From JBIOHJ01 sp044448905 (lineage in GTDB: Bacteria; Bacteroidota; Bacteroidia; AKYH767-A; OLB10), in assembly GCA_044448905.1 (NCBI GenBank), contig JBIOHJ010000127.1:1-9326 (forward strand): a DNA stretch of 9,326 nt. Direction: 5' to 3'. The notes under the pieces were generated by a model. The model made no database searches. It worked only from the letters and a program-made list of their open reading frames with translations, and was not told the DNA's origin. The position numbers were made by a program, and so were the translations under genes. Shown piece by piece: positions 1-5,878 of this stretch. Numbering within the stretch: the stretch's first letter is position 1; the number at the start of each line of letters is the position of its first letter.

Positions 1-63
1 AAATTAATTATTGAGCATGATTGAAAAGGTACAATTTCAAATGAGCAATAGCACATCCGATAT

Positions 64-95
64 CAAGATTAAAAAAAATAAAAAAAAGAAGGGCT
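64..95 (+). repeat. A-rich 32-bp repeat, copy A
   Basis: This stretch matches 2014-2045 at 31 of 32 positions in the same orientation; the only difference is A75 versus G2025. Similarity extends a little to the left (TCCGATA at 56-62 and 2003-2009), with a 3-base gap between the blocks. The core is two A8 runs, an AAGAAGGGCT tail and little else, so low complexity contributes to the match, but the precise GAAGGGCT end argues against chance alone. The right half overlaps the left arm of the larger inverted-repeat unit at 79-236. The two copies lie on either side of the first T9SS gene. Confidence 0.7.
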
Positions 96-236
96 CCCGC
101 TGAAGGGCGGGACAAGTTTTGAGAGGTAAACATCTCGCCTTAGGCGAGACTAACAAACAGTGCAGGTAATCCACCTTCGCTAAAGCTACGGTGGATAAAG
201 ACGAACAGTAGTGCTTCTAAACCCTTCTTTTTTTTA
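79..236. repeat. 158-bp palindromic unit, MITE-like or structured RNA
   Basis: The outer ends are a perfect 15-bp inverted repeat: TAAAAAAAAGAAGGG at 79-93 and CCCTTCTTTTTTTTA at 222-236. Three further inverted repeats sit in tandem between them. The first is TCCCGC/GCGGGA at 95-112 with a 6-base loop. The second is a 17-bp palindrome at 133-149 (TCTCGCCT-T-AGGCGAGA). The third is ATCCACC/GGTGGAT at 169-196 with a 14-base loop. A transcript of either strand could fold into a closed stem with three arms and would end in a T8 or near-T8 tract. The interior is visibly richer in G+C than the neighbouring genes. No transposase or convincing reading frame lies inside. It could be a non-autonomous mobile element, a dispersed intergenic repeat, a bidirectional terminator or a small RNA; the sequence alone does not decide. 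Confidence 0.6.
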
Positions 237-345
237 CTTCTCTTTACACGGGCTGGCTCATCAAGCCGCAGGCTTGCTGCCCTCCCTTCTTCGTTATCGG
301 AAACCCATTGCGCTGCGAACGAACGGCAGTGCTAATTGAAACGGC
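237..345. repeat. Second non-coding block with two hairpins
   Basis: This block fills the space between the 79-236 unit and the first gene. It holds a clean hairpin, CAAGCC/GGCTTG at 262-276 with a 3-base loop, and a second hairpin, GCGCTGC/GCAGTGC at 310-332 with one G-T pair. The sequence ACGAACGGCAGTGCT at 319-333 repeats 201-215 (ACGAACAGTAGTGCT) with two mismatches, and CCCTTCTT recurs at 222-229 and 284-291. The block therefore appears partly built from the same modules as the unit before it. I see no convincing Bacteroidota-type promoter here for the gene starting at 346. Confidence 0.45.
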
Positions 346-1974
346 ATGAAAAAAATATTTTTACTGACATTATTAGCAACAACATCAATAAATGTTTTTG
401 CTCAGTTTTATGTAGAAACAGCTTTTCAAAGTGTCTGTAGTGTGTTTTCGAGTGGAGTTACCGCCAATAACAGTGTAATGTGGATGGGTTATATTTGGTC
501 AGGTTCCGATCATGCTTTTATTATCAAAGCCGACTCCATGGGTATATTTAAGTCCAGTAAGAGAATGGCTACGACAACAGGGTTACCTTCTTCGATCATT
601 AATGGTGAAGTAAATGATGATGAAACCATTTTAATGACCTATTCCGTTTATCCGTTCTCACCTGCTCTACACAATATAATAGAAAAAACCGATCCCGATT
701 TAAATAAAATCTGGTCGTATGTTTACACTGATACAACAACGCAGTACACACTTCAGAGAATAGAAAAGGTTGTAGGAGGTGCTGGTAAATACTTGTTTGC
801 AGGATTTGGAATTGATACCAGCGGAGGAAATAGTATAAATGACAATTTGCGCATTTTTGAAACAGATACTAATGGCAACATCCAATGGGTAAAATCAGTT
901 TTTGTAAATGCGCTGAAAACAAGTCTTTCGTATCAGATAATTCATGCAAATAATGGTGGCTATTTAGGCACCGGCTTTGATAATTCCAATACACTATACT
1001 ACCTTACCGACTCCCTCTTTAATTTTCAATGGATAAGAAAAATTAATGTTCAGCTTACTAATGGATTTCGCATAGTTCAAACTACGGGAAATGAGATCTA
1101 CGTGATTTCGGCTATAGGAGATACCTCCCTCACCTCCGGTACATGCAGTACTAATGCTTTTAAAAATATTCTCGTTTGTAAAATTAATCCCTTGGACGGT
1201 TCAGTTTTATGGAGCAGAATAATTCAACCCGATTTTCCGATTCAAATCACCAGTGTGGCCAGCAAAACCTCCGATGGAAATATAATTATCGGAGGCACAT
1301 ATTTTAATGGCACCTGTTATTTTAATTCAATAAAGAGGTTCGGGTTTGCGGTTAAAATAGATACTGCAGCCAACGTGATATGGAGCGATACCCTCAATCA
1401 GGTTGGAACTAATTATAATTATGAAATATTGTCCATAAAAGAAAAAGACAATAAACTATTTCTGATGGGAAACAGGTGGTCAAATCCCAACCCCTATCCT
1501 TTAATGATTATCACAGATACTTCGGCAATACAGTCTTGCTTGTTGCAACGGTCTAATTTTTATACTTTAGGAAATACATCAGGAATTATTGATTCAGCAT
1601 ATTCCGCTTTTAATCTGGTTCCATCACCACTAGCTCAGATTGCTGCACCTGATACAAGTTATGATTATATTTATTCCCCAACATATTATTGCAGTATTAC
1701 GGGCATTTATAATCCCGAAACTCACTTAGTGATTTCTGTATTTCCTAACCCAGTAACCGAATTTGTCAATATTTTAGTTGAAAGCCTCAATACAAAACAA
1801 ATAAGGTTGAGTATCAAAAATGTTTTAGGACAAAATATTTTTAATAAACAAGAAAGTAATCCAAGTAATGTTTATAAAAAAACAATTGACTTGAGTTTTC
1901 TTTCCAAAGGAATTTATTTGCTTGAGATAAATATTGATGGAAAACGAACAGTGAAGAAGATTGTGAAAGAATAA
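346..1974 (+). CDS. Secreted propeller-like protein with T9SS sorting domain
   Basis: This 542-residue protein is a predicted T9SS cargo of unknown specific function. Residues 1-20 form a classic signal peptide (KK, hydrophobic core, VFA-Q). Residues 21-455 contain about five spaced strands of the form hydrophobic-x-W (near 123, 181, 229, 289 and 346), each following a turn such as DTNGN or NPLDGS. The 48-60-residue spacing suggests a degenerate beta-propeller. Residues 463-542 are the sorting domain: FPNP near 466, a GQ turn near 495, IDLSFLSKGIY near 514-524 and the tail KKIVKE. By family knowledge the domain is recognised and removed at the outer membrane by the T9SS. The ATG at 346 directly precedes the signal peptide; no Shine-Dalgarno sequence is visible, as is normal in this phylum. 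The export route is well supported; the propeller fold is inferred. Confidence 0.9.
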   Translation: MKKIFLLTLLATTSINVFAQFYVETAFQSVCSVFSSGVTANNSVMWMGYIWSGSDHAFIIKADSMGIFKSSKRMATTTGLPSSIINGEVNDDETILMTYSVYPFSPALHNIIEKTDPDLNKIWSYVYTDTTTQYTLQRIEKVVGGAGKYLFAGFGIDTSGGNSINDNLRIFETDTNGNIQWVKSVFVNALKTSLSYQIIHANNGGYLGTGFDNSNTLYYLTDSLFNFQWIRKINVQLTNGFRIVQTTGNEIYVISAIGDTSLTSGTCSTNAFKNILVCKINPLDGSVLWSRIIQPDFPIQITSVASKTSDGNIIIGGTYFNGTCYFNSIKRFGFAVKIDTAANVIWSDTLNQVGTNYNYEILSIKEKDNKLFLMGNRWSNPNPYPLMIITDTSAIQSCLLQRSNFYTLGNTSGIIDSAYSAFNLVPSPLAQIAAPDTSYDYIYSPTYYCSITGIYNPETHLVISVFPNPVTEFVNILVESLNTKQIRLSIKNVLGQNIFNKQESNPSNVYKKTIDLSFLSKGIYLLEINIDGKRTVKKIVKE

Positions 1975-2013
1975 AACTCAATCGTGTGCGTAGTATGGGT
2001 ATTCCGATAACAG

Positions 2014-2045
2014 CAAGATTAAAAGAAATAAAAAAAAGAAGGGCT
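2014..2045 (+). repeat. A-rich 32-bp repeat, copy B
   Basis: This is the second copy of the repeat at 64-95, with 31 of 32 positions identical in the same orientation, 1950 bases downstream. It begins 40 bases after the stop codon of the first T9SS gene. The GC-richer palindromes that follow copy A are absent here; a different imperfect inverted repeat (2063-2086) follows instead. Confidence 0.7.
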
Positions 2046-2062
2046 TTGTTGTAAGAATCACA

Positions 2063-2086
2063 CTGACAGGCTGCGCGACCTGCCAG
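2063..2086. repeat. Imperfect stem-loop before the heme-oxygenase-like gene
   Basis: CTGACAGG at 2063-2070 and CCTGCCAG at 2079-2086 pair at 7 of 8 positions around an 8-base loop (CTGCGCGA). It lies between the first T9SS gene and the next gene. No T-run follows on the plus strand, so it is not a textbook intrinsic terminator. The motif CTGACAGGC also occurs at 2879-2887, after the small membrane gene, so this may be another dispersed intergenic repeat. Confidence 0.4.
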
Positions 2087-2106
2087 GTTAAATAACAAAA
2101 TAATTC

Positions 2107-2114
2107 TAAATTTA
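2107..2114 (+). promoter_or_regulatory. Possible -7 element for the heme-oxygenase-like gene
   Basis: TAAATTTA matches the Bacteroidota TAnnTTTG element at five of its six defined positions and lies 24 bases before the ATG at 2139. No TTTG -33 partner is visible at the usual 19-21-base spacing, and the surrounding sequence is very A/T-rich, so this is a weak call. Confidence 0.22.
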
Positions 2115-2138
2115 CCGCCACCTAAACTAATTGAGAAT

Positions 2139-2672
2139 ATGTTACCACTGAAAGAAGCTACCAGCGAAAAGCACAAGATGGCCGAAAGAATGCCCTTTAA
2201 CATCAGAATGTTCAGGGGCGCACTTAACAAAAATGAATATTTAATATATCTGAACCAGCAGCTTCAAATTTTTCAGGTTATTGAAAAAACAGGGTTACCA
2301 TATGATAGCCTGGCAAGAACAAAGAATGTTCAGGCTGACATTGATGAATTAAAAACGCAGGGCTGTAATTCCAACCTGGTTTTAAACGGCACCAAAACCT
2401 ACGCTGATTATCTTAATTCGATGACTTATCAGCAAATATTACCTCATGTTTACCTGAATTATATGGCCATAATGTTTGGCGGGCAAATGATGAAAAAAGC
2501 AGTGCCTTCAGCAGGAAAGATGTATGATTTTGACAATATGCAGGAAGCCGTACAAGCGATAAGAAATGTTCAGAAAGATGAATGGGCGGATGAAGTAAAC
2601 AAAGGGTTCGATTTTATTATTTCCATATTCTATGAGTTAGAGGCAGAATGTGTTAAAGGGGTGACAGCTTAG
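2139..2672 (+). CDS. Heme-oxygenase-like protein, distal Asp missing
   Basis: This 177-residue protein aligns with the heme oxygenase fold (HO-1 / HmuO type, which normally cleaves heme to biliverdin, CO and iron). The N-terminal LKEATSEKHKMAE places H12 where HO-1 has its proximal heme ligand His25 in LKEATKEVHTQAE. HVYLNYMAIMFGGQMMKK (103-120) aligns without gaps to the HO-1 distal helix HAYTRYLGDLSGGQVLKK, keeping Tyr108, Gly114, Gly115 and Gln116. The HO-1 residues Gly139, Asp140 and Ser142 are replaced by Ala110, Ile111 and Phe113. Asp140 organises the water network needed for oxygenase chemistry, so normal activity is doubtful; heme binding, storage or peroxidase-like chemistry is possible. 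No signal peptide or membrane segment is seen, so it is probably cytoplasmic. At 177 residues it is somewhat short for the family. A small membrane-protein gene follows 9 bases after the stop. Family membership is fairly secure; enzymatic function is not. Confidence 0.75.
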   Translation: MLPLKEATSEKHKMAERMPFNIRMFRGALNKNEYLIYLNQQLQIFQVIEKTGLPYDSLARTKNVQADIDELKTQGCNSNLVLNGTKTYADYLNSMTYQQILPHVYLNYMAIMFGGQMMKKAVPSAGKMYDFDNMQEAVQAIRNVQKDEWADEVNKGFDFIISIFYELEAECVKGVTA

Positions 2673-2681
2673 CTGTAGCTT

Positions 2682-2843
2682 ATGGAATTTTTAAAAGATA
2701 TAGGCATAGCGGGATTTCTTTTCTTTTTGATTAAAGGGATATTATGGATTGTTCTGTTTGCATTGATGTATTTTGGTTTGATAAGCAAGGAAAAAGCCAA
2801 TGCTGTTAAACGAACAGTGTTTTTCTGGAGAAAAAAGCAATAA
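2682..2843 (+). CDS. 53-residue single-pass membrane protein
   Basis: This short frame starts with ATG 9 bases after the stop of the heme-oxygenase-like gene and ends in TAA at 2841-2843. The protein begins MEFLKDIGIA, continues with a hydrophobic segment at about residues 11-34 (GFLFFLIKGILWIVLFALMY, then FGLI), and ends with a basic tail rich in Lys and Arg (SKEKANAVKR, WRKKQ). By the positive-inside rule the tail should face the cytoplasm. The short spacing suggests co-transcription and perhaps translational coupling with the upstream gene. I do not recognise the family. In favour of a real gene are the textbook membrane topology, the position and the lack of any overlapping gene; against it are the short length and the absence of a visible ribosome binding site. 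Confidence 0.65.
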   Translation: MEFLKDIGIAGFLFFLIKGILWIVLFALMYFGLISKEKANAVKRTVFFWRKKQ

Positions 2844-2886
2844 CTAAATAGCTATTAATTCCATTTTAATTTTTTCATCTGACAGG

Positions 2887-2907
2887 CCGAGCTATTTTGC
2901 GCTCCGG
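2887..2907. terminator. Weak hairpin between convergent genes
   Basis: CCGAGC at 2887-2892 can pair with GCTCCGG at 2901-2907 if one base is bulged, around an 8-base loop. It lies between the ends of the small membrane gene (2843) and the convergent 917-residue gene (2930), where a bidirectional terminator would be expected. On the minus strand the run GATGAAAAAATTAAAATGG follows, with no T-tract; on the plus strand no T-run follows either. Terminator function is therefore only a positional guess. Confidence 0.2.
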
Positions 2908-2929
2908 TAAGGTGATAATTTAATAACCC

Positions 2930-5683
2930 CTACCCTTTCACAAACTTCTTCCGGTAAATTTTATCCCCGGCTTTCAATTGTAAAATATATACCCCCCTTA
3001 GAAGACTGCTGACATTTATTTTTATTTCGGATTTCGTCCCGATGTCTCGGGATTGGATTTCGGATTTTAAAACATCCCTTCCCATAATATCAAGAATCTT
3101 TATTTCTGATTTCTCATCTACTGACAATTTACTAAAGACAACTGACAGATTACTTTCAACCGGGTTCGGATAAATGTTGAATGAGAGATTTTCTTCCGGC
3201 TGCTCGTTAATCGCTACGTTAAGCAAAAGGCATGATGGAAAACTATCGGTATCGAACCAGTATTTTACCCGTTGTAAATCGGCAGTGTTGTGTGCAATGG
3301 ATGTAGTCAAACCGTTAGGCGCGGTTGAATCTCTTGTAAACACATAAGCAAAATCAATACTGGTTTCTTCTCCGGCTGTAAGAGAGAAAGGACCAGAGGA
3401 CATTACAAATCTTCTGTCAGCCGGCACATTTCCTGAAATAAACTCTGTCCATCCTGAAGGGTCATAAGGAATTCCACTAAACATAAAATTCGTGGGAATA
3501 GCTCCACCATATCCACTATTCCCATAAGTTATGTGTGTTCCGTCAAGCCAGCGACTTGTAATGTAATAATAAAATCCATCTGGAGTAAAGGGGTTGCCTG
3601 TTGAGCCAAAATCTGAAATGTAAGGATGAAAGCAATCCATCATGCACAATTCACCTGTCTCATCAACAGTTCCATCATGATTATTATCTATTCCATCACT
3701 TAATACAGGCTCCGGCCCTTTTAATATCTGTACATTTTGCATTGGTGGATTTAATCCATAACCACCTTGATTCAAGTCATCATCATTATCTCCGTTGTAA
3801 ACAAAACCTGTGTGAAGCGAAGTATCGCATCCCACGTAATCATCGCCAGCCGACCCCAAATCAACATCGCACCACAAGCCAATAAACAAGCTGTCATAAT
3901 TATTGCCGCTGCGGTTTATAATTCTGTAATTATAAAGAGTGGTTGTATTCAAAACCGCATTGCTGTCGGCAATTAACGGGCAGGTGTATGCATAAGCTGA
4001 GGCGTGAATTTCAAAACCCAATGGCAATCCGTTGGTTTCCTCATGAATTGAAAGGTTATCATTAAAAATCCAATACAACATTTGATCGCCTTTTATTTGC
4101 GGGTAGTCGCCATCGTAAGGGTCGTAAATTCCATCGCTGTTGATATCAACAAACGGGGCAAGGTTGCGAGAAATATTTCCTGTACCATGCGCGGGCCACT
4201 GCGCAATGTCTTTTGGGATAAGATATGTTCCGTTGCCGACATTTCCGTTCAGCCAGTTGTATTTAAAATCTTCCACATCAAAACGGTTTACCTTCCAAAT
4301 CCTGTCATAAGGTTCAACTGAAATGGAATCGGCAATGCCGCTAACGGTATCAATAGGGCCGGGCCAAAAATCCGCGCCTGTTTGCCGGTAAGTCATGGCA
4401 GCTAACCGCAATTGCCCTGCCTGATCCATCCCTCCTATCCAAAGCGAAGAAGCATAAACAGAATTTATTCCGGAGCCTTTCGGCACTTCATATTTTGAAT
4501 TATTCAAGTCCCAGTGCATATCACCCCGGTTTAGCATTAGTGCATTTACACTATTTATATCAAGCGATTTATAATTCTCGTTGGTAAAACCATAGCAATA
4601 ATTGGTATGCTGAGAAAAATCAAATGCATATAAAAAATTAGGTGGAGAACCCCCACCCTGCCGCTTGCCTATAAGCCACACTATTCCGTTTTGTGCTTTA
4701 TCAATATTAATTCCCAATGAAATAATTGAGCTAACATAAACTCCAAGAAAAATCTTAAACTCTTCCGGATCTTCTTCAAGAAACATACCTCCCGAATGAA
4801 AAAGCATCTTACCGGGATTATATTCAAAAAAATCATAACTATTAGCTGAAGCAACAGGCACAGTTCCTTTATAAATGTCACTTCCAAATTCGAGAATTAA
4901 TCCACCGGCTAATTTGTAAACAAAATTTCCACTTCCGCTTCCAACCGGTCTCGAGCCAATCCATAATTCATTATCCGAATCCACATACAAATAATTTATG
5001 CGGCTGTTAACAAGGTTAGAGTTTGATGAATTATAATTTGTCCAGGTGCTGTTATAAAATATGGAAAATCCATTTGCGGTTCCGATATTAATTTCACCAT
5101 TGGCGCCAAACGCGAAAGCTGTCGCGGTATCATTTACAATTCCTGAATTTCCGGTATTGTAAACAACAGAATTTGTTCCGTCAAATTTTACAGCGCCAAC
5201 ATTCGTTCCAAGCCATTTATCGTTTCCGTTAATGCTTACAGCACGTATGGTATCATAAGGCAAAGTTGAGTTTGAAGAATTGTAAACTGTAAAATTTGTT
5301 CCGTCATACTTCACGAGACCAACATTAGTTCCCGCCCACAAATTTTGTGACGCATCAAAAGCAATCTCGTAAACAGTATTATCCGGAAATCCTGAATTAG
5401 ATGGATTATAAACTGTCCAGCTGGTTCCGTCAAATTTGCCAAGTCCTATGTCGCGGAATGCAACCCATGCATTGTTGTTATTATCAATTTTAAGATCATT
5501 CCGGTAAAGTAATTGTTGATTTGTGTACCCGGTTGGCGGAGGATAAACGGTTAATCCGTTTTGGGAGAAAACATAACTTTGAAAAACCAAAACTATTAAA
5601 CCGGTGGTAATGATTTTTTTTCCCGATAACCCCGAGAAATCGGGACGGGGCTTCGCTTTTTTATTATATAGGTGGCTCAGCAT
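2930..5683 (-). CDS. 917-residue T9SS protein with regulator-type propeller
   Basis: This is a large predicted surface or secreted protein. Residues 1-22 are an unusually long basic leader; the hydrophobic core (about 24-39, IITTGLIVLVF) ends in VFS-Q. Residues 70-245 contain four to five repeats of about 42 residues (NxWxGTxxGxxKFDGTxxxxYNxxNS) of the kind found in two-component-regulator propellers, although no kinase is attached here. Residues 375-815 match a region I recognise from many Bacteroidota secreted proteins of unknown role: NRGDMHWDLNNSKYEVP, ASSLWIGGMDQAGQLRLAA and DFWPGPID. It also has the Asp-rich, possibly Ca-binding DINSDGIYDPYDGDYP (513-528) and DGIDNNHDGTVDE (663-675). 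Residues 833-917 are the T9SS domain (IYPNP, MGRDVL, SLLRGVYIL, KKFVKG). No alternative ATG precedes the hydrophobic core, so the ATG at 5683 is retained. Two copies of a palindromic element lie inside the gene, one in the leader and one in the sorting domain. Biological role unknown; export route well supported. Confidence 0.9.
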   Translation of the reverse strand: MLSHLYNKKAKPRPDFSGLSGKKIITTGLIVLVFQSYVFSQNGLTVYPPPTGYTNQQLLYRNDLKIDNNNNAWVAFRDIGLGKFDGTSWTVYNPSNSGFPDNTVYEIAFDASQNLWAGTNVGLVKYDGTNFTVYNSSNSTLPYDTIRAVSINGNDKWLGTNVGAVKFDGTNSVVYNTGNSGIVNDTATAFAFGANGEINIGTANGFSIFYNSTWTNYNSSNSNLVNSRINYLYVDSDNELWIGSRPVGSGSGNFVYKLAGGLILEFGSDIYKGTVPVASANSYDFFEYNPGKMLFHSGGMFLEEDPEEFKIFLGVYVSSIISLGINIDKAQNGIVWLIGKRQGGGSPPNFLYAFDFSQHTNYCYGFTNENYKSLDINSVNALMLNRGDMHWDLNNSKYEVPKGSGINSVYASSLWIGGMDQAGQLRLAAMTYRQTGADFWPGPIDTVSGIADSISVEPYDRIWKVNRFDVEDFKYNWLNGNVGNGTYLIPKDIAQWPAHGTGNISRNLAPFVDINSDGIYDPYDGDYPQIKGDQMLYWIFNDNLSIHEETNGLPLGFEIHASAYAYTCPLIADSNAVLNTTTLYNYRIINRSGNNYDSLFIGLWCDVDLGSAGDDYVGCDTSLHTGFVYNGDNDDDLNQGGYGLNPPMQNVQILKGPEPVLSDGIDNNHDGTVDETGELCMMDCFHPYISDFGSTGNPFTPDGFYYYITSRWLDGTHITYGNSGYGGAIPTNFMFSGIPYDPSGWTEFISGNVPADRRFVMSSGPFSLTAGEETSIDFAYVFTRDSTAPNGLTTSIAHNTADLQRVKYWFDTDSFPSCLLLNVAINEQPEENLSFNIYPNPVESNLSVVFSKLSVDEKSEIKILDIMGRDVLKSEIQSRDIGTKSEIKINVSSLLRGVYILQLKAGDKIYRKKFVKG
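3024..3067. repeat. Palindromic element between 11-bp direct repeats
   Basis: ATTTCGGATTT occurs at 3024-3034 and again at 3057-3067, a period of exactly 33 bases. Between them lies a 22-base core, 3035-3056, holding TCCCGA-TGTC-TCGGGA (3037-3052). On the coding strand both direct repeats encode Lys-Ser-Glu-Ile, giving KSEIQSRDIGTKSEI in the sorting domain (residues 873-887). Removing one period would delete 11 codons without a frameshift. The arrangement resembles an insertion with target-site duplication; slippage-type duplication around a palindrome is the alternative. Confidence 0.65.
5628..5647. repeat. Second copy of the palindromic element, in the leader
   Basis: On the minus strand these bases read CGTCCCGATTTCTCGGGGTT, matching CGTCCCGATGTCTCGGGATT (plus strand, 3035-3054) at 18 of 20 positions. 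The two copies are therefore inverted relative to each other. The hairpin here is CCCGA-GAAA-TCGGG (plus strand, 5631-5644), with an extra TCCCGA at 5621-5626 able to compete for the same arm. It encodes PRPDFSGL, within residues 12-19 of the 917-residue protein and ahead of the hydrophobic core of its signal peptide. No clean flanking direct repeat is visible. Confidence 0.6.
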
Positions 5684-5702
5684 GATATTTTAATTTGAAT
5701 GT

Positions 5703-5733
5703 AAAACTAAGGCGGCTTTTGCCCGAATCCAAA
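5703..5733 (-). promoter_or_regulatory. Possible promoter of the 917-residue gene
   Basis: Read on the minus strand, TTTG (5730-5733) is followed after 19 bases by TTAGTTTT (5703-5710), a partial match to TAnnTTTG. The spacing is right for the phylum, but two of the six defined -7 positions are off and the implied leader is very short (about 15 bases). The intergenic region 5684-5878 also carries a small inverted repeat, GCATG/CATGC at 5812-5833, of no known role. Confidence 0.25.
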
Positions 5734-5878
5734 TCAAAATTCCGGATAAGTATACAGGTCTAACGGCATGTTATTTCACGTGTCAGGTTGCAAAATTGAG
5801 TTTTAAACCGGGCATGAAAATTCTTCTCCATGCAACTGTTTCAATAAACTTTTCGTCTTTGTGTTTAAATCAAAAAAT

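Noticed and set aside
17..103. 28-codon frame from ATG at 17
   Set aside because: Its second half is the A-rich repeat (Lys-rich) and it ends in the first hairpin; no family or ribosome-binding support.
79..236. tRNA-like cloverleaf
   Set aside because: The number of arms is suggestive, but the length is far too great, there is no T-loop consensus, and the closing stem is an A/T tract.
79..345. CRISPR array
   Set aside because: The palindromes differ in sequence and spacing; no identical repeat occurs three times with unique spacers, and no cas gene is present.
513..1450. Searching the first T9SS gene for a catalytic domain
   Set aside because: No protease, glycosidase or nuclease motif was recognisable; only propeller-like W strands, so no enzymatic function is claimed.
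1841..2230. Open frame of 129 codons on the minus strand
   Set aside because: It overlaps the end of the first T9SS gene and the start of the heme-oxygenase-like gene, both strongly supported; its composition looks like an antisense reading.
3601..3976. Overlapping plus-strand frames of 94 and 69 codons
   Set aside because: They are antisense to the Asp-rich region of the 917-residue protein; His/Gln/Ile-rich composition is typical of a shadow frame.
4092..4146. Dockerin or EF-hand call for the Asp-rich loop at residues 513-528 of the 917-residue protein
   Set aside because: The loop resembles Ca-binding loops, but the paired helices of a dockerin are not evident; it is left as a possible Ca-binding loop.
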